Assembly (NCBI GenBank): GCA_012103475.1
Contig: WLWS01000001.1
Coordinates: 310,001 to 374,000 of the forward strand
Length of the DNA: 64,000 nt
Reading direction: 5' to 3'
DNA from: Gammaproteobacteria bacterium
Lineage (GTDB): Bacteria; Pseudomonadota; Gammaproteobacteria; Eutrophobiales; Eutrophobiaceae
The position numbers and the translations under genes are program-made. Below are positions 17,363 to 27,200 of the stretch, in pieces (the first letter of the stretch is position 1; each line of letters opens with the position of its first letter). The notes under the pieces were generated by a model that saw nothing but the letters and a program-made list of their open reading frames with translations, was not told the origin of the DNA and made no database searches.

Positions 17363-19002
17363 TAGATTTGTTCCTGTGCCCACTCGGCAAGTTGTGGACG
17401 CGCAATCTTGGCGTTATGGCGAATATCAACGGGAAAACCGGGGTGAATCAGAAAAGTCTGAATCATTGCTGTTTGTTCATAGTGACTGCCCATATCCAGC
17501 AACTCCTGAGTTAATACTCTCTGATCAGTATGCTGACTGTCTGCTTCCAGTTCTATACAGATAAAGGGCACAGTACGCTCACCCTTTTTTACACCAACCA
17601 GTGCTGAACGCCTTACTCTCGCATGCGCATTGAACACGCCTTCAACACAGGCGGTAAAAAGGGTTGTGTCTGCCAGCTCAACCCGCTCGCTCTTGCGACC
17701 GCAAAACCACAAACGCTGCTGTTCATCGAAATAACCAAGGTCACCCATACGATGGTAAAAGTTATCACCGTCTTTGATCTTGGCGAGCTCTGTCGACTCA
17801 GGTCTGTTGTAATAGGACGCAGTTACCTGCGCACCTTGCACAGTAATTTCACCTATCTGTCCAAGCTTGACCAGCTCGACCCGACTCGAGTCCTCTAGTT
17901 TGTCATCAGAAATTGCGATGATACTGACATTCAGATCAGCAACTACTTTGCCGACACAGACACCCTTCCCTTCGGCACTTTTTCTGCCTGTTTCACCCAG
18001 TATTTCATCACTGCCAATTGATGCCACAGGCAGGGCTTCGGTGGCACCGTAAGGCGTAAAAACCTGCACGTATTTTTCGAGAAATGAAGAAAATCGTTGA
18101 ATAACGGCAGCAGAAACAGGTGCGCCGGCGGAAATAGCGCGCTTAAGTGTCGGCGTGCGTTTACCATTTTCCACACCCCATTTACCAACACGGTCTATTA
18201 AGGCTGGCGATCCAAACATGCTCGTTGCTGAGAACTGCTCTATTGCCTGAAAAATTTTTGCAGCATCAACTTCACCGGGTCGGGTGAAATCCATCTGCGG
18301 GATGATCGAGGTCATTCCGAGTGCCGGAGCGAATAAGGCAAACAGGGGAAACGTTGCCAGATCAACTTCACCGGGTTGAATATCGTAGAGCGCACGCAAG
18401 GCCTCAAGCTGTGCAGTGAAATTCTGATGACTATAGTCGACGCCTTTTGGCACACCGGTACTGCCACTGGTAAATAATATCGCCGCACTGTCTTCAGCAT
18501 CCACTTCATTGACAGCCGGTTTCTGCGACCGTCTGCCGGACTCCAGTAGCTTTGACATATCCTTCATGAAAAAACCCAGCAGTGGCTTCGCTTCAACCAC
18601 AATATTGATATTGATACTGGCTCTGGCCCAGGAAAATAACAGGCGGGCCAGATGCGCCTTTGGCACACCGATAAAGGCTTCGGGCTCTGCTTCTTGCAGA
18701 CATTGACCAAGGTTCTTTCTACCGATGCCGGGATCGACCGCAATCATTACGGCACCCACTTTAAACAAGGCAAAAACAAACGCAAAAAATTCGAGCCCCG
18801 GAGTGACCATTAAGACAGTCCGCGTGCCTTTACCAATTCCGTGGTCCTGCAGGCCGCGCGCGAGTGTATCGCTGATCTCATTCAACTCATGATAAGTATA
18901 ACGAGGGTAATCCTTTGTGCCAGACTGCACGGCCACAGCCAGAGTTTCTGCCTGGCTGGCGGCCATGGCTGGAAGATAGGAAGCAATGTTGGCGGAATTC
19001 AT
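17362..19002 (-). CDS. oleC: OleC-like beta-lactone synthetase (AMP-dependent ligase family)
   Basis: About 546 residues of the acyl-CoA synthetase superfamily. The P-loop-like motif AILFTSGSTGVPKGV is present, and the OleC-specific N-terminal stretch GAVMIAVDPGIGRKNL and AFIGVPKAHLARLLF is clear. Motifs YGATEALPVAS and MGDLGYFDEQQRLWFCGRKS follow in order. OleC adenylates the 2-alkyl-3-hydroxy acid and closes it to a beta-lactone. I chose the ATG at 19002; the open frame extends to a TTG at 19032 that overlaps OleB. Position between oleB and oleD is the standard ole order. Confidence 0.88.
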   Translation of the reverse strand: MNSANIASYLPAMAASQAETLAVAVQSGTKDYPRYTYHELNEISDTLARGLQDHGIGKGTRTVLMVTPGLEFFAFVFALFKVGAVMIAVDPGIGRKNLGQCLQEAEPEAFIGVPKAHLARLLFSWARASININIVVEAKPLLGFFMKDMSKLLESGRRSQKPAVNEVDAEDSAAILFTSGSTGVPKGVDYSHQNFTAQLEALRALYDIQPGEVDLATFPLFALFAPALGMTSIIPQMDFTRPGEVDAAKIFQAIEQFSATSMFGSPALIDRVGKWGVENGKRTPTLKRAISAGAPVSAAVIQRFSSFLEKYVQVFTPYGATEALPVASIGSDEILGETGRKSAEGKGVCVGKVVADLNVSIIAISDDKLEDSSRVELVKLGQIGEITVQGAQVTASYYNRPESTELAKIKDGDNFYHRMGDLGYFDEQQRLWFCGRKSERVELADTTLFTACVEGVFNAHARVRRSALVGVKKGERTVPFICIELEADSQHTDQRVLTQELLDMGSHYEQTAMIQTFLIHPGFPVDIRHNAKIARPQLAEWAQEQI

Positions 19003-19015
19003 CTGAGTGCTTTGC

Positions 19016-19915
19016 TTACTCTGCCTCTGCAAGAGGATGCCTTGACAGAAAATTCTCTATCAGAGGCAAAAGTTCTTCTTTCGCGTCTTCAAGAATATAG
19101 TGTCCGGCGTCTTCGAAACGATGACTTTCGGCCTCTGGAAAACGTCTCAACCATTCCTGCAAAAAATGCTCGTCGAATACAAAATCTTTCAGACCCCAGC
19201 AAATTAACATGGGTAAGTCAGAAAACTGCTGCAGATTTTTATCAACAGCATCGACTGTTGCATAACCTTCATCCCCGACTTTAAGTGGTATTGCCTCAAC
19301 AAATTTTCTAACGGCCAGACGATTGTGCCAGCTATCATATGGATGCAGGTAAGCCATCGCCACATCAGGCTCCATTTTTGTCCGCGTCACACAGTATTTA
19401 ACTGCACCTTTACAGAACGCATTAAAACCCTGATTGAGTATGGCGTTAAGAAAAGGAAGCCTGCTTAGTATCAATTGCCAGGGAAGATTCTTTGTGGCAG
19501 GCAAATGAAACGCTGCGGTGTTAAGAATCACCAGACGTTTAATCCGCTGCGGATACCGCTGCGCATAACTCATTCCGATCATACCGCCCCAGTCATGCAG
19601 AACCAGCGTGATGTTGTCCTCGATTCTGAGTTTATCCAGCAGAGCTTCCAGATCATCGACGCGCCGATCCAGATCGAAATTATAATCAGCCGCAGCAGGT
19701 TTATCGGACATGCCCATGCCAATATGATCAGGAACAACACAACGACTGGTTTTTGATAAAACACTTACCAGATGACGATAATAGTATGACCAGCTCGGAT
19801 TGCCGTGCAGCATGATGACAGGCGCTGCCGTTTTCGCTCCTTCGTCAAGATAATGAATGCGCAGATCTTTCACTGTCGCAAAATGGCTGTCAAAAGGATA
19901 ATCCGGAAACATCAT
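19016..19915 (-). CDS. oleB: OleB-like alpha/beta hydrolase (beta-lactone decarboxylase)
   Basis: About 299 residues of haloalkane-dehalogenase-like fold. The oxyanion segment MLHGNPSWSYYYRHLV, the nucleophile elbow LVLHDWGGMIGMSYAQ (Asp nucleophile), a late acidic residue region (GLKDFVFDEHF) and the catalytic His in EDAGHYILEDA are all visible. In ole pathways this enzyme removes CO2 from the cis-beta-lactone to give the long-chain olefin. It lies 86 bases after oleA and 13 bases before oleC, all on one strand. An Asp nucleophile and the genetic setting favour OleB over an ordinary esterase. Confidence 0.86.
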   Translation of the reverse strand: MMFPDYPFDSHFATVKDLRIHYLDEGAKTAAPVIMLHGNPSWSYYYRHLVSVLSKTSRCVVPDHIGMGMSDKPAAADYNFDLDRRVDDLEALLDKLRIEDNITLVLHDWGGMIGMSYAQRYPQRIKRLVILNTAAFHLPATKNLPWQLILSRLPFLNAILNQGFNAFCKGAVKYCVTRTKMEPDVAMAYLHPYDSWHNRLAVRKFVEAIPLKVGDEGYATVDAVDKNLQQFSDLPMLICWGLKDFVFDEHFLQEWLRRFPEAESHRFEDAGHYILEDAKEELLPLIENFLSRHPLAEAE

Positions 19916-20001
19916 TAGCAAAAGTTGGATAGCCGGAAAGGCAAAAAGAAAAAGATATTTATAGTGTTAATGCAAAACAAAAATTTCTGGCAATGCAGTG
20001 C

Positions 20002-21201
20002 TTACCATTCCCAGCCGATCATCAGACAATTCAGACCACTGCCGATACCCAGAAAACCAACATGATCGCCTGACTTCAAGAAATTACGCTGATGCGCAAT
20101 AGCAGCTGTCATTGGCAGTGACACCGTACCCATATTACCGAGATACTTAAAGGTGCTGTAATCTTTTTCAGGCGAGATGCCGAGTTCTTTCAAAATGGTA
20201 TCGCGATGACCTTCGCCAACCTGATGACAGATCACTTTATCGACCTGATCGATTGCCCAGCCCATTTTCTTCAGGAAAGCACCCCAGGTGCCAACACCCA
20301 GTTTGGCCCCGTGTTTTAAGACTGACACCGAATCTGTAGACATGAACTCACTCATCGCTGCCGGCAATGTTTCAGAAGGCATTAGATTGGCCACCACCGG
20401 TGGCAGTTTTTCACTGGTCATAAACTCTTTCATCGCCGTCGGTATCGCATCGGGCTGCATGACTTCATCAAGTGCACTCATTAGTTTATCTGGTGAGAAC
20501 ATTAATTTACCCAGTTCTGCCGGAGTGAAGGTAATGCCCCAACGACAAAGTCTGTGGTGCTCAGGCGCAGTACGGGTTGCCTCTCCGATCAAACGATGGG
20601 TCTCATCATTATCAAACGAGCCATCCGTCAACAAAACGGCAGCCGCACCGGAACCACCGGTAAGTGTTGCCAATGAAGTTGAAAACATTTCGATAGATTT
20701 GTCACGCACCATGCGATCAATCATGGTTTCAACAATCTCCCGCGCAGACTCGCAGGACACCACCATGCCGGCACGTATTTGTCCCAGCTCGATTCGATTT
20801 GCTATATCGATAATACCGTTCAGGGTGCCAAGACAGGCATTGGAAATATCGTAGATATAAGCATCAGTCCGGATACCGAGCTTATCGGCAACAGCGCAGG
20901 CCGTGGCAGGTTCATAATTTTCCCGGCAAACACCGGAATAAATGAGCACACCGATGTCGCTGGGCTCAACATTGGACTGGGCAATCGCCTTGCGTGCTGC
21001 TGCCGCCGCACCATCGGAGAGGGCATGGCCGGCATCCCACCAGCGCCGCTCGGTAATCCCGGTCAGGGCTTCCAGCTGCCCCGGAGCGATGTGCAGAGCG
21101 TCGTACATGGGCATCAGACGTGCCTCAAGATCGTCAGAAGTGACCACCTCAGCGGGCAATTCATAGCCAATCGACTCCATGTGAACATTACGATATCTCA
21201 T
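20002..21201 (-). CDS. oleA: OleA-like thiolase-fold acyl-CoA condensing enzyme
   Basis: 399 residues, FabH/thiolase superfamily. The N-terminal GITERRWWDAGHALSDGA, the catalytic cysteine in DISNACLGTLNG, later HQVGEGHRD and the terminal GFLGIGSGLNCLMIGWEW follow OleA order. OleA joins two fatty acyl groups head to head to a 2-alkyl-3-keto acid. A longer middle region (about 220-300, with repeated PTAMKEFM/PAAMSEFM-like segments) is larger than in compact OleA proteins. Its ATG overlaps the synthase stop in an ATGA arrangement (21198-21201), so synthase and OleA are translationally coupled. Confidence 0.88.
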   Translation of the reverse strand: MRYRNVHMESIGYELPAEVVTSDDLEARLMPMYDALHIAPGQLEALTGITERRWWDAGHALSDGAAAAARKAIAQSNVEPSDIGVLIYSGVCRENYEPATACAVADKLGIRTDAYIYDISNACLGTLNGIIDIANRIELGQIRAGMVVSCESAREIVETMIDRMVRDKSIEMFSTSLATLTGGSGAAAVLLTDGSFDNDETHRLIGEATRTAPEHHRLCRWGITFTPAELGKLMFSPDKLMSALDEVMQPDAIPTAMKEFMTSEKLPPVVANLMPSETLPAAMSEFMSTDSVSVLKHGAKLGVGTWGAFLKKMGWAIDQVDKVICHQVGEGHRDTILKELGISPEKDYSTFKYLGNMGTVSLPMTAAIAHQRNFLKSGDHVGFLGIGSGLNCLMIGWEW

Positions 21202-24200
21202 GATTTGAGCATTTTAAGGGCAAAGTCAGTCATCTGATAGATAATTCTGCCATCTACACTCAAAAAACCGTCCGCGTGGAGGATTTGCTGTTCATCATCG
21301 ACCTCAGTAATGCAGGCCTGTACCGTGACTTTCTCATCGCGGGGTATAATCTGCCCACGATAAAGCCAGTTATGTGCTTGATCCAGCGCCATACATTCAA
21401 ATTCGGTTCTTTCGTCTCCCGACCAGCGCTGCATGGCTGCTACTTTCAGTAATTGCATGAAAGATTCCAGTCCAAGTGAGCCGGGCCAGACCGGATCCTG
21501 ATAAAAATGCGCCTTAAAAAACCAGGCATCTTCATTTACGCTGGCGCTGCCGCGGATGAAACCCAGACCCTCTGGTCCGCCGTCGGGGGCAAAACAGTCA
21601 ATATTGTGCACCATGCGCATCTGCGCATCCGGAAATGGCGCCTGCTCCGGATAACCAAAGCTCGTCGCTCTCGCTTTCTCGTCGGGGCTCGGTTCATACA
21701 GCTCAACCTCACGAATACCGACCTGATCGGCCAGTGCCGCCTTTGAAAAGAAACCGAAATAGGTGTCACCTGCATAGACAACTCCCTGTTGATCACGCAC
21801 TTCAAAATCGTAGTTCTGAATGATCATGCCGCCGGACAGAGACACATTGGTCATTTTTACTTTGATAGTCAGGGTGGCGCTGCCCGTATCCACGCGGCGC
21901 AACTGTCGCGCCTGACCACCGAGATTTCGAAAAGACAGTTCAATATCGCTGGTCAGTGCCGAACCAAGATAAGCCGCCAGCCAGCCGCAGGGTTGCAGGG
22001 AAATCTCCAGCAAGACTGAAAAAGGCATGTGTGTCTGCCGGTCGGCAGCAAAATACCAGGCATCAGCGGGTACGTCGTATTGCCCTTCTATTAGCGCGCC
22101 TGCGTTCAATTGCCATTGTTCACAATCACGAATTGATATGATGCGATCAAGAAATTGAAATGGTGGTCCGGGCAAACGCGCGATGGTACGTTGCTCATCG
22201 AATATTTTGTATCTATCACCAAATGCGTCTGAAGGTTTACCAACTGCAAAAGCATTAATGGAGGCATAGTCGAATAAGGGTTCAACACGTTGTTTCAACT
22301 CACCTGCACTTTCCTGTTCTGCTCCCGTCCAGATACTCTCGATGCGTTCCTTCGTCAGACCACTAAGTCGTAATGACATATTCCCCATCTGTACGATAGC
22401 CCTGCCATCTGCCGACATAAGTGCATCCGCAATGACATAGGGGGTGCCATCAGACTCAGAATAACCGATCTCCTTGATACTGATTTCATACTCAACCTTC
22501 TTCGTGCTCGCCAGCACCTGGCCCCGGCACTTCAATTTGCTGGTGATATCAATTATCGGCTCGTAGACAAATTCATCCGCTTCACCAACCCAGCCCATGC
22601 GCAAGAGGTAAACACGCAGGGTGTGCAGACAACATTCATACATCAGTGTGCCCGGCATGACCTGATCATCAACAAAATGGCAGGTGATGAACCAGTCGTC
22701 TTCGTGAATATCGGCTTCACCGGTGATCATACCCAGACCGAAACGACCCGCTTGCGGATCCAGTGACAGTATGCGATGCACCAGGGTCATCTTGCCGCCC
22801 GGTAAGCCCATTGGTTTTTGCAGAGGCAAGGCCGCAAAGCGCTCACCAAAGCAGGCAGCCAAATCGCCTGCTCGAAGTGCATCAATTTGTGCATCGCTGA
22901 ATGATTCTTTTTGCATTGCCAGGGGACTTTGCCAGTCTGCTGCACACTTGCCTGGCTGCGCCTGTTGCTCAAGCGTGGTGAGTACAATACCACGCCCGGC
23001 GTCCAGTTCAGCCTGAGTAAAAAAACCGGTACAACCATTGCGCATGGTAATCAGTGGCTGACCATCGACACTTCCGTCAAAACCGAAGCGAAACAACCAG
23101 GTATCGCCCTGACGAAAAAAGTGATCTATGTAGATGTCGTAATGAATCACCTGTCCGGCCTTTGGCAAAGGCCCGTGAAAACACACTTCGGCATCCAGCA
23201 AACGGTAAACCGCCAGACCTCTGGTCTGTAAATCAATACCAAGGTAGCCGGACAGAAACAAATCTGCCTGACCGGCCTCAACAGCAATACAGGTCGGTAT
23301 GCGACCGGCATCCAGATACCAGGCACCGGCATGCACATCGTGTTCAGTCACCACACGACCCTGAGTCATCGAAGCCATCTCACCTTCAACTTTAATAATG
23401 CGATCAACCAGCATTAATGGTTCATCCGGTAAGCGCACGCGGCTGGGAAAACTATCGACTTCACTGAAAACCGGGCCCAGTATTTTCGCAACTGAACCGA
23501 TGGCAAACTCCATACACATGTCGCGATCAAAAGCTGCAGCCGGTTTCTGCGCTGCAGTCACCACGCTGGCCAGGCCTGTTGTTTGTGAACTTCCGCCCGG
23601 CAAGGATTGCAATAACTGCATTTGCGTAGAAATGGCCTGCGACAGTGATGTGTTGATTCCGTTTGCTACGCGTAAAAACGCCTCTTCTACTTCCGCTTTT
23701 ACCACTTCAGTTGCCGCCATTTGCTCAATTATTTCTGTCAGTCCCTGTGTCTGACTGGCGCTTGCAGGATGTATAAGAACATCGGCCTGCGTCCCATCGA
23801 CAGGCATCTCGGTTTCTTTTCTCTGATCTGTCTCTGGCAAGGGCACAATGAAAGCATGCTTACCCACCTGCACGGCAATTTTTTCGTTTTCACTATATGA
23901 GTTCACAACTTCTGGCTGTGCATATAAAGAAGATAAATCCAGTGGCACACCTTCCGTGTTCAATTGCGCGAGAATTCGTAATACGTTGCCAACATCACTC
24001 TGGCCGTTTACACAGGCTGAACGCGCAATGTGTTCACGCCCACCCAGTATCTGTCCAATCATCCGTGAACAACTCGCGCCCGGTCCCATTTCAATAAAGA
24101 TTCTGACGCCATCATCCCAGGCTGTGTTAATCAGCCGCGTGTAATTAAATGTCTCCAGCGCCTGTCGGGTGATCGAATCGGCTGCACTTTCTGTATTGAC

Positions 24201-27200
24201 ACCGTACTGGCTACCGGCGATACCGCTGTAAAAACTCACACCCTCAGGTGGCGTCGTCTCAAACAGGTGCAAGTCACGGTAAGCTTTTTCGACGGGTTTG
24301 ACGACTTCGCAATGTACTGTTGTCACCCCTTCCAGCGGGTGATAAGCACAATGTAAATCCTGAACGAGTTTTTCCACTTCACAGCGTTCACCACCGATGA
24401 TGCATTCATTCGGTGTATTGATAATCAATAAATACACCCTACTACGTCCAGAAAGCGCTTCCCGGACTTCATCAGCGTTACGATCCAGTACACCCAGCTG
24501 CCAGTCAACACGATCTTCTTGCGAGAGCCCCCAGCTTTGTTTTACCGCATCACAAGAGCCGCCCAGATCACGCGTGAACAATGGCGTTGCCTGCATGCGT
24601 TCCAGCATAAGATCCCGATCCGCCCAGGTTCTTGTTGCAAACAGACCGACAGTTTCACCGAGACAATAACCGATGATGGCATCCGGTTTGACTGAGAAAC
24701 TGGCGATGACATCACTAACCATGGTGCCAAGCCATACCTGTCCGAAAATAAAGTCTTCGTGAGAAAAGTCCCTTGTCTCCTCTTTTGTCCAGAAACGAGA
24801 CGTCGCAAACTGAGTCGCGAGTTTCTGGTTTTCCTTATCAAGATTTTCCAGCACTGCGGGCCAGCGAGCACTCATTTCTCTGCCCATACCGATGAAGTGA
24901 CTACCCGATCCGGGAAACACAAAGGCAAGTTTGGCGTCTTTAAAACGGGGTTTCGGCGAATAAAATACTTTGTCTGTCGATATCGCCTCGTCAGCATCAA
25001 CACTGGATTGAGCTTTCTTTAACAGGGCAGCAAGTTCATCAATCGATTCGCTAATAATACTCAGAGCCAGTTCCTTATCCTGACGCGTAGATTCCAACTG
25101 CCACCATTGCCGTGCAAGTTCAGACAGATCGCCAGACTGAACATCCGCGGCGAGTGCGCGTAGTCTCTGAATCGCATCGATTAATTCATATTTGTTACTC
25201 GCACACAGGGAAAACAAACTCTCGCGATTAGCCGTCTCCAAAGTATGAATTTCGAGATCCTGATTGCCAGCTTCTTCCAGTACGGCAATCAAACTATTAC
25301 CCTCAGTACTCTTGCTATTAAGCAGAGCCTGCCGTGGACCCCTGTCGCGATCGCGTAACCAGTACTGCGTCGCTTTCGGCTTGAATAATGTGCTGCTTTT
25401 TTCAGCTTGACTAAAAGCCGAGTCCGGCAACTGACTTTCAGGAACAATCCGGTGATACAAGCACAGACTGGTTTTCACCAGAGCCACCATTCCGGCAGCG
25501 GCACCCGTGTGTCCGATATCGTCATTGACTCCGCTCAGCGCGCAGGGGATCTTGTTTTTTCTTGCTTTAAATAATTGCACAAGCGCGGCTTCTTCTGCGG
25601 CAGGGCTGGTATCGGGGTTGCCGCCGTGAAGCATCATAAGTCCCAAAGAATCCACCTCAGTCTTTGCCTCTTGCAGGGCCCGCTGCAAAGCCAGCTCGTC
25701 CTGATCGGCAATGCCCACGCCCTTAATCAGGGTATAAATTCGATCGCCATCGCGTAATGCATCCTGTTCCCGTTTCAAAATAAGCGCCGCTGCACCTTCA
25801 CCGACGATATGCTTTTCATCGACACCTGCCAGAGCGCGAATATCAGAAGCAAGATCAACCGCACCAACGATGGCACTGGAAATCTCACCTCGTCGCAGAG
25901 CGCCAACAGCGGTATCAAGTGCACGCAAACCTGAACTTTCTTCGCTGGAAAGTGTGAAGCTGGGACCACCTACCGAAAATGCCCGAGCGATACGACTGGC
26001 AACAATGCCTCCAAGTCCACCCATGGTCCGGTTTGCATTCATCGCCGGCCAGCTGAGCTCTCTGAGTTGTTCTACCCAGTCTCTCAACTCAGCTTCAGTG
26101 AGATCCAGACCCAGTTGCCGGGACCATTGTCTTGCCTTCAGCAGCATGTTCCAGCGTAAATGAAAATTCGTCGTGCTTAAATCCAGCCCGATGCCGATAT
26201 AGACACCGGCGTTTTTCAGGAACAGTTTTTCCGCTTCCCCGGCATCATCTATCGCATTTGCAGCCACCTGCAACATGAGTAACTGCTGCGGCAATAATTC
26301 CTTCAGTTCCTTAGGTGGTATGCGAAACCGTCCAAGCGGGATTTCGACTTCTCCCACAGCGAAGCCCTTTACTGTTTCAGTCCTGCCCCAGTTGTTTTTA
26401 AGTTCCTGTGCCTGATGCGCGCTATCAAAACCAAACACTCTTTGACGAAAATCTGTCAGAGATTTCCACGATCCGAAACAGGCGTCCATGCCGACGATGG
26501 CAATGGCATCACTCCTCTGTTCGACACCAACTGCAGCCGAGGTACCTGACGCTGCAGTGCCATCCCACTGTTCCAATAAAACATGAGCATTGATTCCGCC
26601 GAAACCAAAGGCACTGATCGCCGCACGCCGCGGGATTATTGTAGAACGCCGCTGCCATGGCAAAGCTTCGCTTAAGACAGTAAAAGGACTGGACTCCAGC
26701 TCTACGGATGCGGATTCGAAGTTTGCAGTCGGTGGCAGTTTTTCCTGCTTCATCGCCAGTAATACTTTTATCAAACCGGCGGCACCGGCCGCAGTTAATA
26801 AATGTCCGATATTGCTTTTTACAGAGCCGATCACACAGTCGCTGCTGTTTTTACTTTCACCCCAGAGATTCAGCAGAGAGTTGAACTCCACGCCGTCACC
26901 AACCGGTGTACCGGTACCATGACATTCAATCAAATCCACTTCGTTCGGCTGCCAGCCTGCCATCTTATAAGCCGCGCGCATGGCCCGTAATTGACCTTCC
27001 GTATCAGGCGACATCAAATTGCCTTCAATATCATTGGATAAACCAATGCCGGCAATGGTGGCATAAATATCGTCACCATCATCGAGCGCATCCTGCAGAC
27101 GTTTCAATACAAGAATGCCCGCACCTTCACCGACCACCAGACCGTCACCTTTTGCATCAAAAGGTGAACACCGACCACTGGCAGAGATCGCATGCAGAGC

